64,000 nucleotides of DNA from Punctularia strigosozonata HHB-11173 SS5 (GCF_000264995.1 NW_006767434.1:674969-738968); one strand, 5' to 3'. Shown: positions 1-11,729, counted from the stretch's first letter. Translations and numbers: made by a program. The notes: a model not told the origin generated them from the sequence alone.

Positions 1-410
1 TTATCAGCTTGTAACCATATGCTCCGTCCTTACGATTGACGTTTCCACATGGTTCATAGTTCCGATAACTCCTTATTCCACATGGTTCATAGTTCCGATA
101 ACTCCCTATCGATACGAGCTCCGAACCGTGCCTCCGCGTATATAAACTCCTAGCTCCTGTACTCTAACTCCTTAGTTCGAATATCGACTAAGTTACTCCT
201 CTGCTCCGACACGGACTTAGAGCGCGTAGCGACTCAAACCTTAAAGCTTGAGTCTGGTCCGTACTCGCACTCACTCTCTGTATCTCGAAACTCTGCTCCG
301 ACTTTCTCCGACTTTCTCCGACTCTCTTCCGACTCGACTCCGACAATCATCTCGCTAGGTCCGGACGTCACACCTCCGGCGTCGGACTTAGCTCCGTCTC
401 GATCTTGACA
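1..410 (+). mobile_element. LTR, right end only (family A), cut by the window edge
   Basis: This is the right-hand end of a long terminal repeat. Its last bases (CGATCTTGACA, ending at 410) and an internal block near 175-260 (TTCGAATATCGACTAAG, then AGAGCGCGTAGC) match the complete solo LTR at 40416-41164 in the same order and spacing. The terminus TGACA fits a TGTCA...TGACA LTR. It joins directly to LINE sequence at 411, so this LTR element inserted into the LINE. Whether a full element or a solo LTR lies to the left cannot be seen. The superfamily cannot be assigned without internal sequence. Confidence 0.75.
44..109. repeat. Two-copy tandem repeat of 33 bp inside the LTR
   Basis: A 29-bp core beginning TCCACATGGTTCATAG occurs at 44-72 and again, identical, at 77-105, giving a 33-bp period. 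It lies in the presumed U3/R part of the LTR, where short tandem repeats are common. Confidence 0.8.
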
Positions 411-3400
411 CTAACAAGGTAAGGCGGCAGTCTCTTCGCTCTCGGGCCGCCTGTACTGAAGCCCGTTTTTTGCAGGAAGATGTTTCGTTGTGTTCTTGTG
501 GCGATACCCTCCGGCTGGAGTATGTTGATAACCAGATCCGCGACGAAAGCCCAAGCCGGTCTCGATGGGCTGAAATCTAGGTAACCTCTCAGCCATGTAA
601 TCTCTATCGCGCTGTTTCTTGCTTCAACATCCAGTAGGGCCAGGCCCCCTTCGCGGAGCGGCCGGCATAATTGTCGCTTTGAGATGGTGCTCGTTTGGGT
701 GCCCGCCCAAACAAAGTCCATTTCCATTCTCTGGAGTTTCTTCACCACGTCGACCGGCATTCCCTGTGCTTTCGCCAGGAACTGTGTACGTCCTCCGATT
801 ACCCATTGGACGATATGCCTCTTGCCCCACCATGTGGGGTTGCTCCTTTCCCAACGGTCAAAGTCTCTCCTAACCTGTTCGAGGATGGGCTGCCATGGTG
901 CCGTATAGTCAGTAATGTTCCCAATCCATGCGCCTAAAGATCTGATGGCCTCCCCGTCAGCTGCTATTTTCGTTCGTGCTCCAAAGGGCTCGTCGTCCGG
1001 GTGAAGCATTCTATTCGCGACTACCCAAGCACGGTGCTCCGGGGACCCCATAGGTACTACTTCCGTCTTGTCGAGGTTGAATTTCGCGCCTGATACGGAG
1101 CACCATTTCCGTAGTATGTCTTGGAGGTCTCTGTAGCTGTCTCTGCTACTCAGATAGACCGTGGTATCGTCGGCAAACAGGGTGAGTACCACCTTCGCGG
1201 TTAACCCTGGTATGGAGTATCCTCTTATCTTCCCTGAGGCGCGGAGTATGCATGCCAGGGGCTCAATTGCAAGGTTAAACAATAGGCAGGATAGTGGGTC
1301 GCCCTGCCTTACGCCTCTTGATACGCGGAAGCCGTTGCTCATGACTCCATTTATGATTACAGTCGTTCTGGCATTGCCGTACAGGGCCTCTATCGTCGAG
1401 ACGAAGAGCTCTGGCAATCCGAAGTGTCGCAATGTTCGCCCAAGGTATTTGTGGTCGATCTTGTCATATGCCTTCTCCTGATCGAGGGCTACAATAGCTC
1501 CATCCATCTCCATTGCTTCCGCGTAGTCTATCATTACCTGTGACAACCGGATATTGTCGAAGATGCTGCGCCCCGCGATGAAACCCGCCTGATCCGGGTG
1601 TACCATCGAAGGTATAATTTCCGCCAGCTGCAGCGATAGTGCCTTCGTCATTAATTTGTAATCTGTGTTCAGGAGGGTTATCGGACGGTAATTGCTTATC
1701 ACGGTCGGGTCGTTCTTCTTATACAGTGGGCACAGCCAGCCCTGGGTGAAATTTGTGCGGGGGTCGACTCCATGCCTTTGGATGTCCTGGAAAACCATAG
1801 TCAGCGTCCATGCGACGTTGAAGCTGGCTTCTCCCGCTTGTTCCGCCCTCTCGTGCATAGCGTTCAGCTTTTTCCACACCTCGTACGGGATACCGTCCAT
1901 GCCTGTTGCCCGGCCGCTGAGGGACTGCCTCAGGGCTTTCTCCACGGTGTCCCCGTTTAGGGGACGGCTGAGGTCATTCTGCGTGGTGTTTGGCATCTTC
2001 TGGGAAGGCGGTATGCTGTCGAAAACCTCGTTCACGTTCGTTTCCCATTCGGTAGGATCTCGTGCAGCCCCATCTTTCTCGTTTTGGAGTTCATCATAAT
2101 ACCGTTCTGCAAGTGCCGCCATACGGTCCGATCGTGTCTCGTATTTCTCGGGCGCATCATTTGGTGCTCGCAGTCTCCTCATCAAATCGCGCGGCTTCCG
2201 AGGTTTATTCAGGTTAGTCCAGTACTTCGACACCGTTTCGCCCTTCAGTTGGTACCGTGCTCGTGCCACATCCTTTCGGACTTTCCTCATTTTTCCGAGC
2301 AGTTGTCGTCTTTTACTATCCAGGAGGGCTGCCTGTGCGGCGCCGTCCGGGTTCGCGTCGAGCCGCGGGTCGTCACCAAGTTTCCGTAGCGCTTTATCAA
2401 GCGTGTTTACTGCCGATTTCACTTTCCCTATGTTTGCCTTCTCCTTCTTCCTCGCTGTTTCCCTTAGCCATCGTTTAAAATCCTCCCACACCGTTTGTAC
2501 GTTGTGGTTTCCGCGCTGATCCCCACTCTCTCGTAGGGACTCCATCGCCCGCTGGACTTCCTTTCCCCTGTCGGCTATTGCGCTGAATAGCGCGACATCG
2601 GAGAGGCTTGCATGCCCCAACGTCCATCTGCCCTTTCCTATGAGCGGGGCCGAGGTCGGCGCATATTTCACAGATACCATACAGTGGTCAGTCCCCACTA
2701 TGGTGCGGCACATCTTCCATCCGAAGATCGCCTCCGCCGCTGTTTCGTTTGCGTATATCCGGTCGATCCGTGACGCGGATTGTTGCGTCGAGAAGAAAGT
2801 GAACTCCCGGCGCGTCTCAAAGGTTTGTCTCCATGTATCTTGCAATCCGAGATCCATTTTGACCCCATACAGGGCCGCGGCCGCTCTCGTATCGTCCATC
2901 CGCGCTGGAAGGCGATCGATGTCGGCCTCTACCACATTAAAGTCTCCAAGCATGAAATGCGGTTGCGGGAGTTCGTTAGCCTCGAAGGAGCGAGCGAACT
3001 CTTCCCAGAATTCCGGTTGATCAGTTTGCGTGCTCGGCGCGTAGACATTTACCAGGTGCACCACCTCTGCGCCATGCCAAAGTAAGCTTATCGATTGTGC
3101 TCTCCCCTTCACAACTGTGGTTACTGTCACGTTCTCCGTCTTCCACGCAGTGTTTCGTTTGTTGAGTACAAAGGCAACGCCGGCCGAAGAGTGTGCCCTC
3201 TCTGGGTCAGCAGAGTTCAATACCCGTATTTCCGAACCGTAGAGCGAATCAATCTTCGCAAGGTCGTCGTCATCTAGGTGGGTTTCCTGCACAGCGAGGA
3301 CGTTGATTTTCTCATCTCTTACTAACCGGGCGATGTCCGCCCACTTGGATAGTGGTCCTTTTCCACTCTCCTGCCTCCCATTCATATTGAGGGTGGCGAT

Positions 3401-3880
3401 TACCAGCTTTGCTTTTGTATTTAGTTTCGTTGCTGCCCTACCACCATTTGCGCTTCTTCGGGACATGGTGATCCTCGGTCGCATCGTGCTCGCATCTGTT
3501 GTGTTACCCGTTCGTTCGCTCGGCGACCCGGGACCCCCTTCCTCCCTGGCCGTCTGCGTGTTATCCGCACGCACATCTCCGCCTGCCGAAACCCCGCCTA
3601 CTTCATCAGAGCGCCCACCGGCGGTTGAGAGAGGCTCTCTTCGGTGAGCGGGGTTGCTCAAACCGTGATCGACCCTTCCGCCGCTTGTATTGTGATGTTG
3701 AATTGTGCTCGTAGTAGTAGTCAAATTGGTTTTGTTTTGCGCGGGTGCGGGCGACCAACCCGTTGTCCGCGCAGGGTGGATGCGCTGCAGGCCTGCATGT
3801 TCGTAAGAGTGGGCCATCCCCAAAACCACTCGGTCCTTCCGACCAGATCGATCAGTCGAACCCGCTTTCCTGTCCCACAT
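368..3880 (-). CDS. LINE ORF2: APE-type endonuclease and reverse transcriptase
   Basis: A 1170-codon open frame. Residues about 157-405 form an endonuclease/exonuclease/phosphatase domain: catalytic-type motifs are LNMNG near 164, QETHL near 198, LGDFN near 311 and GTDHC near 396. Residues about 655-925 are the reverse transcriptase, with NYRPITLLN near 730, the D-bearing LDQEKAYD near 799, RQGDPLS near 858 and the active-site FADD at 902-905. It would nick target DNA and reverse-transcribe LINE RNA at the nick. The last 14 or so codons and the stop come from the adjoining LTR, so the natural C-terminus (often RNase H or a zinc knuckle in this clade) is absent. The N-terminal 130 residues are low complexity. 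Confidence 0.93.
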   Translation of the reverse strand: MWDRKAGSTDRSGRKDRVVLGMAHSYEHAGLQRIHPARTTGWSPAPAQNKTNLTTTTSTIQHHNTSGGRVDHGLSNPAHRREPLSTAGGRSDEVGGVSAGGDVRADNTQTAREEGGPGSPSERTGNTTDASTMRPRITMSRRSANGGRAATKLNTKAKLVIATLNMNGRQESGKGPLSKWADIARLVRDEKINVLAVQETHLDDDDLAKIDSLYGSEIRVLNSADPERAHSSAGVAFVLNKRNTAWKTENVTVTTVVKGRAQSISLLWHGAEVVHLVNVYAPSTQTDQPEFWEEFARSFEANELPQPHFMLGDFNVVEADIDRLPARMDDTRAAAALYGVKMDLGLQDTWRQTFETRREFTFFSTQQSASRIDRIYANETAAEAIFGWKMCRTIVGTDHCMVSVKYAPTSAPLIGKGRWTLGHASLSDVALFSAIADRGKEVQRAMESLRESGDQRGNHNVQTVWEDFKRWLRETARKKEKANIGKVKSAVNTLDKALRKLGDDPRLDANPDGAAQAALLDSKRRQLLGKMRKVRKDVARARYQLKGETVSKYWTNLNKPRKPRDLMRRLRAPNDAPEKYETRSDRMAALAERYYDELQNEKDGAARDPTEWETNVNEVFDSIPPSQKMPNTTQNDLSRPLNGDTVEKALRQSLSGRATGMDGIPYEVWKKLNAMHERAEQAGEASFNVAWTLTMVFQDIQRHGVDPRTNFTQGWLCPLYKKNDPTVISNYRPITLLNTDYKLMTKALSLQLAEIIPSMVHPDQAGFIAGRSIFDNIRLSQVMIDYAEAMEMDGAIVALDQEKAYDKIDHKYLGRTLRHFGLPELFVSTIEALYGNARTTVIINGVMSNGFRVSRGVRQGDPLSCLLFNLAIEPLACILRASGKIRGYSIPGLTAKVVLTLFADDTTVYLSSRDSYRDLQDILRKWCSVSGAKFNLDKTEVVPMGSPEHRAWVVANRMLHPDDEPFGARTKIAADGEAIRSLGAWIGNITDYTAPWQPILEQVRRDFDRWERSNPTWWGKRHIVQWVIGGRTQFLAKAQGMPVDVVKKLQRMEMDFVWAGTQTSTISKRQLCRPLREGGLALLDVEARNSAIEITWLRGYLDFSPSRPAWAFVADLVINILQPEGIATRTQRNIFLQKTGFSTGGPRAKRLPPYLVSVKIETELSPTPEV

Positions 3881-5942
3881 TAGTGGTCAGTAAATTTGGG
3901 CAGGTTCTGTATACCCGTCCGAGCTCACCCTGTCCGAGCGGCAGCTCGGGATCTATCCTCAGGTGCACAAACTCAAACTGCTCGACGGCGAATCATTGCG
4001 CGTAAAGACTGTTGCGCATTTTTCTCGAGCCAGCTCTCCTACAGGATCCGTACATGGTATTCGTAAAGACAGTTATCCGCATTTCGCGGGGTAGGTTACA
4101 GCTGATACACGGGTGCTCAGAAACGACCATGTCCACGGCCGCGGCCTCGCCCTCGGGCGCGCGATGCCCCTCGCGGGCCTGCCCATTTACCGTCGTAGTC
4201 GCGTTGCGGCCATTCTTCTTGGTTGCCCCTGCGCGTTTGTGGACCGTTCCATCCAGGGATTTCGGGGAAAGGGCACATGCCTTTGGGGTGTCCGATGCCG
4301 TGGCAGTAGCCGCACGTGAAGGGGATCTTGTTTATCGCGGAGCCGTTCATAAGAGAGGTGTACGAAAGGTGCCGCATGAAGTTGCGGATGCGGAACCAGA
4401 GCGTGTGAGGGTCACGCTCGTCCTCGGTTCCCATATTGTCGGGCAACAGTATGGCGATGTCGGCGAAGACGTTGTAGCGAGGAGCCACGCGTCCTCCGCC
4501 GTCCTTTGCGTCGATCTGGTCGATATGCACAGAGTCCAGGAGGCCCTCGAAAGCCCAGTCGAAGTCGTCGTTATGAACCTCTCCGCATAGATCGGCGATT
4601 GCCGCCTTATTTCGCTTCAGCGTCACAATTACCGCGTCCTTGGCCAAGGCTGTGCCCTGTATCATGAAGCCTGAGATGGACTGTACGAAACGGGGGGGCG
4701 GGAACGACTTGTCGAGCATCCGTACTTCGAAGGCGAGGCCTCGGAGGGCCCAGATGCGTTGTTCGACGAGGTGGTCGATAGTCGCCGGGGGGACGTTGTA
4801 TATCAGGAAGTTGTGGGGGATGCCTTCGTACCACGGACGCTTGGTCGGGTTGCCGTTGGTGTCAAGGGGGGCGGCCTTTCGGACGGGGACGGAGATCATG
4901 AGTTCGGTCAAGCCCGTCGCGGCGCGGAGTACAGCTTCTAACTCTCTGCCATATTGTAGTACTTCCTCGCAATCATCGGTGTTGAGGTCGAAGATGGACG
5001 CAGTCGCCTGGGTGCCCTCCATCGATAGCCACTGCTCAGCTTGCTCTTCATCCAAGCCATCGAAGGCCCGCGTGGCGTGCTCCGTATGTATCTCAGGCCA
5101 GCCCCCGAGGGGCGCCGGCGTGTGCTCGATGTCTACGGTGGCGGCCGCAAAAGAACCGGGAGATCGCGATTCGTTCCCAATAGCGAGGGCACTGCGCAAT
5201 CGCGAGAAGGCCGCCAGGCCTGGCCGGGCTCCTGCGTTGGCCGTAAAAGCGGGCCGCTGTCCAGGGACGGCAGGGACGCTTGCGTGCGCGACGGGTGCGT
5301 TGGACGTGTGGTTAGGGGTGACAGGCGCACCAGGGCCTTGGGGGTTCCCTTGTGCGAGGGCGGGAGCGAAGGGGTCTTCGGGTGCTGCAGTGGCGTTGCT
5401 GGCTGCGGTGCGCGTGAAGCGTAGGGGTGTGATCGAGCCTGGGGTTGTCGCGGAGTCTGCGGGGGGTTGCCGACCTCCGTGCCTCTGCGGAGTCTGCGGG
5501 GTTTCGATGGCACCCTGCTTGGGCGTTTCGCGCGCGAGTGCTCGGGATTTGTTCACTTCCGCTGGCGGGGAGTCCTCTTCTATCAAGGGCCTCTTCGAGT
5601 GCTGGGAACCAGCAGTGTCGGTGTCTGGTGGGATAGTCTTTGACGCGCCTACGATGGCGACCGTTATCCTTGGTGTCGCCGCAAGGGGTGTGGTATCATC
5701 GGGTGGGGGACTACACCCGGCGTGAGTTCATTATTCCGTCGTAAGCGTAGGGTGGTCGCATACCTGTTCGTCATGTTACCGCCACTGTCTACATCCATGG
5801 CCGAGTCCTCATTTCCGCTCGTGGCAGGAGTATTCCCGGCGCCGTTGGTGGTGGTTGCAGTACCCGTCGGTGACTCCGGCGGTCCAGCCGCCAGCGGGTT
5901 ACGTCGCACGTGACTTAGGCTCTTCCTCTGCCCTTTCGCCAT
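411..5942 (-). mobile_element. Tad1-like non-LTR retrotransposon (LINE), 3' end lost
   Basis: A minus-strand LINE with the usual two-protein layout: an upstream RNA-binding ORF1 (4117-5942) with a CCHC knuckle, then ORF2 (to 3880) with an endonuclease and reverse transcriptase. About 236 bp separate the frames. The 3' part, including the end of ORF2, the 3' UTR and tail, is missing because an LTR abuts at 410. The 5' end is not defined; the 5' UTR probably extends to the right of 5942. Both frames are long and open, so the copy was young when interrupted. Tad1 clade is inferred from the ORF1 knuckle and from general resemblance to basidiomycete elements. Confidence 0.85.
4117..5942 (-). CDS. 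LINE ORF1: nucleic-acid-binding protein with CCHC knuckle, possibly spliced
   Basis: The main open frame ends at 4117 and encodes about 500 residues with a CCHC zinc knuckle (CGYCHGIGHPKGMC) near the C-terminus, followed by an Arg/Gly-rich tail (RGRGRGRGHGRF). That combination is typical of ORF1 proteins that coat LINE RNA. An upstream ATG at 5942 opens a second frame (MAKGQRKSLSHVRR...). The two frames join cleanly if 5711-5763 (53 nt, GTATGC...TGTAG) is removed, giving about 590 residues. The alternative is that the true start is within the downstream frame, or that a frameshift separates the two. No RNA-recognition motif is obvious in the middle region. Confidence 0.75.
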
Positions 5943-7640
5943 GTCGTGCAGAGGGGCAGCGTGCAGGATCGTGTGTGTGGTATTTACGAAAGGAGCGTGC
6001 AGTAGGGTATTGTAGTCTAGTCAAGTCTATGTGTGCGCCGGGGGGGCCCCGGGTTCCGTTTTAAGGCTCTCTAGGGCGGAGTTGGGGTCCTAGCCGGATG
6101 ATGTGCAATGGGGTCTCCCGCTACGGTTCAAATCCACCCCTCCTCGCTCACTCTCATCACACTTATCTTAATCGTATCCGGCAGCGGCTCCGACTTCGTA
6201 CGACGATGTGTGAGCGATCGCAAACGGGTTAGTACCGACTTTTTCGGTTCCGATGGTGCTTTATCTTGTGTTCTCTCCTCCGAGACGGCCTGGTTTTCAC
6301 CTGTATCCACGGTCATCGGCCGCGTTTCCACTTGGCGGATGATCCCCGTCTTCACCAACTGCGGGGTTAGGCTCAGTCTAGCTACGTTCCCAGATGTTGC
6401 CAGGCCCGTACCAGTTTCCTATGGGCATCGACTCGACGTCGCATCACGGCGTAAAAACCAGCCTCCTCTAGGTCTGTGTCCACCCGGGTGAGCATTTCCC
6501 TTTTCGCCTCACAATCAGTGGGATGCTGAGCTCACCGATGTCGGGGTCCTTTGACAGTAGGTCCATAAGGCGTCGCAGAAGAGATGGGGGTACGATTGGG
6601 GTGGCGTCGTATGGGATGAGCTCATTGGGGGGGGCGTCGTCTTGCATCATTGCAGCGTACTATTCTTCTCTGAGCCGTATGCTCTTATACTCGCTTGTTT
6701 TTACGTTCATGACGTCCGGTTTTTAAAGCGATACTTCTAGCGTCTTCGTTGTGATCGGCTTCTCCTCCTGTGAGGCGTCTTTTCGCTTCAAGATACGGTC
6801 CCCCACGGTGATCGGTGTGCCGACTCCAGGGAGGCCTAGGTATGCCCAGTTTGTCTGTGTCTTACTGCACTCCCCGTTCGTCCCTTCGTCATACATCTGG
6901 AGTGGGGCTCAACCATCCACCGCTGGTCTAGTCCCCGTGTGATGTGCTTCTTCTCCGCGGTATCGGTTTCCCACCCGTCGGGGCGTGCCGGTGCCTCTCG
7001 GCACCGCCGCCCGAGCCATTCTGTTGCGCCTTGGGGCGTCTTACCTCCTCGACATAGGATTCATTCAAGCTCCCGTGTATTCTGTATGGTGCGACATCGC
7101 CGCATGCCTCCATGGTCATTTCACCTCAAAAGAGAGAGGGGGGGGGGCCAGGTGGTGTTCCTGTGAGTTGTTCCTCTCATCCCCTACGCTACGTGAGCGT
7201 GGGAGACCTCTGCCATGGTGGTGGTCAGAGGTCAAGGAGCCCCCGAGGGCCTCTCTCTTGCCGCATCTGAGTCTTACTTAGATCTCTCGTCTGCTTCGGG
7301 TCGACCCTGCACGATCGCGTCCCCCTCCTCCACCGGAGCCCGCAGCGATATACCCGTGCTCGTGCATCCGATCCAACGTGAACGTGTTCGTCGCGCTCTC
7401 GATCTGGCGCCGTATTGCTCACACCGACGTCCAGTCCCGTTGTCCGTTGTCCTTTGTCCGTGTCTGGTGACGACCGTGTTGATCTCCTGTGCATATATAT
7501 ATCGGCGATGGATCCATGATGTCCCCGCGTACTATCTGATATCTGAACCCCCCCATCGTGCGCGAAGATAGCCGAACTCGGACGTCCTGGCCTAACCGGG
7601 GCGCGCACAGTAACGCGTTTTTATTACACACTTTTTTTAC
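5943..7640. other. No convincing gene; probable LINE 5' UTR plus upstream region of the next gene
   Basis: Only short open frames occur here on either strand and none shows a recognisable domain. The left part is probably the LINE 5' UTR, since it directly precedes ORF1, but I found no clear 5' boundary or target duplication. The last 150 bases should hold the promoter of the prenyltransferase gene that starts at 7641; a T-rich run (7631-7639) lies just before its ATG. Confidence 0.5.
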
Positions 7641-9525
7641 ATGGACTCTCAGAACGGGAACGGGCCGGATCCGCAGCGGGGGCTCGGGCTCGGGCTCAGG
7701 CCGCTGGCCCGCACGGCCCACGCGATGCACGCCAAGCGGTGCCTCACCGTCGGCTTGCCCGCGTCCAAGGTCGAGATCGACTCGTCGCGGTGAGTGTGTC
7801 GTTCGTAACGTCGTCCCGAAGAGATCTCATGCGGATCGCTCGGGGACAGGCTGGTGCTGGGCTTTTACTGCCTGGGCACGCTGGACCTCGTCGATGCGCT
7901 CGAGGGCGTGAAGGAAGCGGATAGGGAGGGGTGGAGGGCGTGGCTTTGGGAGATGCAGGCTCGTGAGTTTCCGACGCGTTATACGTTTCTTTTTTTTCCG
8001 CTCTCTCCTGAACGTGGGGTTGTAGACGGACAGCACGGGACGGGGTTCAAGCCAAGCACCTACATGACCCCTGCGGACAAGCCTGTGCGTCGAAGACTTT
8101 CTTTTGGTTTCTCCTCCCCCCACACACGCTCATTCTTTTCCGTTTACTCCTCGAGACAAGAGACGGGGCTGACTCTATGTCGCTATGTACAGGCAGGGGC
8201 GGAGTACGGCGAGTACGACGCGCCCCATCTGATCATGACCTACGCCGCGCTGCTCTCGCTCGCCATCCTTCGCGACGACTTTGCGAGGCTGGACCGCCCG
8301 GGGCTCGTCCGATTCTTGGCTGCGTGCCAGCGCGAAGACGGCAGGTGAAGCGTGTTTTCTATTTTCTATTCTGTGCCTCTCCCCTTCTGCTTACGCTTCA
8401 TCACACTTTCCATCGCCCGAACCGTTGCGTTGTTTATATTCCCCACCTCGTTTGATTTTTTATTTATTTTTCGGATGGGGATCGAATTCTAAACTAAACT
8501 AAATGCACATCCCTCATCCTCCTGCTCGCAGCTTTTCGTCGGTGCCTGGCGCGACCGACGCGGATCTCCGGCTGGTCTACTGCGCCGTCGCCGTCGCGAG
8601 CATGCTCGCCGACCTTGGCGGCATCGACGTCCGTCGCGCGGTGGCTTACATACGGCGTTGTCGGGTTCGTCCTTTCCATCGTTTCCTCCTCCTTCCCTTT
8701 CCCTCGTACTCATATACTTTTTTATTTTATTTTTTTTTTTTTTGGGAAGAGTTACGAAGGCGGGTACGGGCAAGAGCCGCGCGGCGAGGCGCTGGGCGGG
8801 ACGACCTACTGCGCGCTCGCGGCGCTGGCCCTGCTCGAGCGGGAGGACGCGGGCGAGGCGGGCGCGGAGGACGCGCGGTTGACGGAGAGGGAGCGGCGGG
8901 CGACGGTGAGGTGGCTGGCGCGGTGCCAGGACGGCGAGACGGGCGGGTTCTGCGGGAGGACGGGCAAGGTCGCGGACGCGTGCTACTGCTTTTGGTGCGG
9001 CGCTTCGATGGAGGTGCGCGCGCCCCGTTTTTTTTTTCTCGCTTTTTTCCTTCCCCCGGGGGGGTGGGGGGGGGGCTGGCCGGGAAAAAAAAAAAAAAAA
9101 AAGAAAGCTGACACGACCTTTTTTTTCCCGTGTTTTCTTCTTTGTGGGTGTGTGTGGTGGTGTCCAGATTCTTGGGGCAGGGGCCTTCGTCGACGCGGAC
9201 CGGAACGCGGCGTTCTTGGGCGAGTGTCAGTTCAAGTTTGGCGGGCTGGCGAAGGTCCCGGGCGAGCATCCCGGTGAGGCCCCTCTTTTTTTCCCCTCGG
9301 AAGGAACGGGGCGCTGACACAACTTTTGGGCGGATGGGTGCGCCAGATCCGTATCACACGTACCTATCCCTGGCGGTGATCTCGCTGCTCCCGCCGCGCG
9401 CGCCGGCGAACGCGCAGGGCTGGGCGGGACTCCAACCGCTGGACGCCCTGCTGAACGCGAAGCGCGATACGGCGGAATGGGCGCGGAAGCACATCCCTGC
9501 AAAGCCGTCGTTCGTGATCTCGTGA
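7641..9525 (+). CDS. cdc43: Geranylgeranyltransferase type I, beta subunit
   Basis: The enzyme's beta subunit transfers geranylgeranyl to the cysteine of CaaX proteins such as Rho/Cdc42, together with the shared alpha subunit (known of the family). I read eight exons: 7641-7789, 7850-7962, 8026-8084, 8193-8344, 8532-8664, 8750-9013, 9168-9273, 9347-9525, giving 384 aa, normal length. Prenyltransferase repeats are visible: SYEGGYGQ, GGTTYCALAALAL, the zinc and substrate region VADACYCFWCGAS, and GGLAKVPGEHPDPYHTYLSL. The lysine/proline-type ending of the fifth repeat and HPDPYHTYL favour GGTase-I over farnesyltransferase or Rab GGTase. The sixth intron (9014-9167) holds long G and A runs. All phases agree, so the gene looks intact. 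Confidence 0.9.
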
Positions 9526-10274
9526 TGGCTAAGCTTGGACATACTAATACCGTTGGTGCTTGCTGACGAGGAAGCCCGAGGGAGGCTGTTTGGCGTTCGA
9601 GGATGCGATGCTGATGGATGATGAAGTCGATGATACCTGGCCACAGAGCGTTTCGCATTATCTCGTCGTTCATACATACGTAGCTTATGCTAACACCGAG
9701 CCGATCGTCTGATTATGATGCACGATCAGCAAAGCAGATCAATTTCGCACTGCAAGTGGCTCTGGGTGGCTGATGGCCCCGGGGGCGAGGCTGATCGTTC
9801 CCAGGGGCGCCTGAACCGGCCTCAACTTGTTTCTGTTGTCTCCTCCTCCTCTTGTGTCTCAGCCGCTCCCGTCGCTCTTGACCCTCCGTTGTTGTTCCCT
9901 TCGCCGACGCACACGTCGCTATACGCTTGGCCGGCAGGACCGCTGGTCTTCGTCTCGACGACGCCCGCTTCGACGCCCAGCTCGTCGCCCAGCACATAAC
10001 AACCCACCGACTCGACGTCGCCACGTCGTCCCACACCGGCGTGCCAGGTGGTAACCTCCCATCCAAGCCAACCCCGCACACACAGACAATCACCCGGTTA
10101 ACAATTTCGTCCACAACCCGGAACGAGCAAACAAACTTTTGAAATAAAGTCGCCGGCCCCCAAAGCCCCAAAGCCAAGCCGCCGCCAACCTTCCAACACA
10201 CAGACAGAGAACGCCCCCGCTTCCCTGCCCCTACCGTTTTTCGTTTGTCTTTAATTCCGTAAACACCGTCGAGC
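9526..10274. promoter_or_regulatory. Intergenic: 3' region of the GGTase gene and promoter of the SAM-protein gene
   Basis: There is no gene-like frame. The stretch 9830-10260 contains C/T-rich blocks directly before the ATG at 10275, a common basidiomycete promoter feature. No TATA box can be placed with confidence. Confidence 0.45.
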
Positions 10275-11694
10275 ATGATGACGGCCAACCTTCGTCCCCC
10301 CTCGGGCGCTGGCAGCCGCAGCCCTTCGCCCGGCCCGGAGGGCGGGCGCCCCGCGAACGCGCGCGCCTCGATGGGACCCAACGGCGCCAGCGCCCGCCCG
10401 CAGGGCATGCTGGGCGCTCCGCTCGCCTCGCCTAGACCCGGCGGCGCGCGCCCGACGAGCGAGCTCCTCGTCAACAACGTCAATTACCAGTCTACTCCCG
10501 AGGGTGAGGTCACATCCGCTCTTCCAAAGTGAAACAGGAGGCGCTGATTCGTTGTTTGGTTTTTTTGCTTCTTCTTGTGCGTGCAGCGGAGGCCATCGAC
10601 CAGTGGTTCGAGAATTTGCAGAGCTACGAGGATACTCTGGTGCGTCTTGAGAGGCTTCGTGCAGCGGACGCTGCGTGCTGATCGGCGGCGCAGGAAGAAA
10701 TGGCTGCGGCCTCCCTCGACGTTAACTTCAAGGAGGAACTCAGCGCCATCGAGCAATGTTCGTCTCTCGTCTCGCCCTGCTTCTCTCGTTCTCTGCGTTT
10801 GCTCACATCTGCTCGATGCATACAGGGTTCAAGGTTCTCTCCGAAGCCGAGCGCACCGCGGCGCTCTACAGCCTCCTGCAGCACTCGACGCAGGTCCAGA
10901 TTCGCTTCTTCATCACCGTCCTGCAGCAGATGGCGCGCTCGGACCCGATGACCGCGCTCCTCAGCCCGGCCGTCGGCGGCTCGATGCAAGCCCAGATGGA
11001 GGCCAAGCTCGCGCAGATGACGCTCAAGTCGCCCGGGCTCAAGTCGGGCCTCCCGCCGTCCTCGCCCGTCGCGCGCGCCTTCCCCGGCTCCAACCCGAAC
11101 CCGAACCGGCAGTCGCTCGCGGTCGACACCGCCGCCGCGTCCTCCGCGTTCCTCTCGCCCTCGGACGCGGTCGGCTCCCCGCGCGCGGCGTCGCACGACG
11201 CCGCCGGCGTGCTCGCGCAGCAGCGCGCCAAGCTCAAGGCGAACGCGGCCCACCGCATCTCCGCGCCCGCGCTCGCCATGTCCCCCGCCGACGCGCGCGG
11301 CGTCTGGGGCCCCGGCGGCACCGGCCTCGACCAGGTGTCGGAGCGGTCCGGCTCGCCGCAGCCCTCGCAGGAGATCACGGTCCCCTCCCCGAGCGCGTCG
11401 CGCCCGAAGAGCACCGACTTTTCGGGCGCCGCCGCCGCGTTCCGCTCCGCGCGCCCGGGCGGCGCTGCGGACGAGGTGCTGTCGCCGATGGTCGGCGACA
11501 GCTGGGCGAACATGGTGAACACGCCGCTCATGCCGATGTTCCCGGCGAGCAACAACAACAACAACGGCAACAACGGCAACAAGCAGCCGGCCGCGGGCGA
11601 GTTTGGCGCGGCGGGCCGGGTGCCGATCATGGAGGACGCGAAGAAGTTTAGGCGCCAGTCGAAGGCCGACGGCGGCGAGCAGCAGCAGGGTGGC

Positions 11695-11729
<35 letters not shown>

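Noticed and set aside
4640-5725. A 361-codon + strand frame across LINE ORF1
   Set aside because: It is the antisense of the ORF1 coding region, without a recognisable domain. The minus strand carries the CCHC knuckle.
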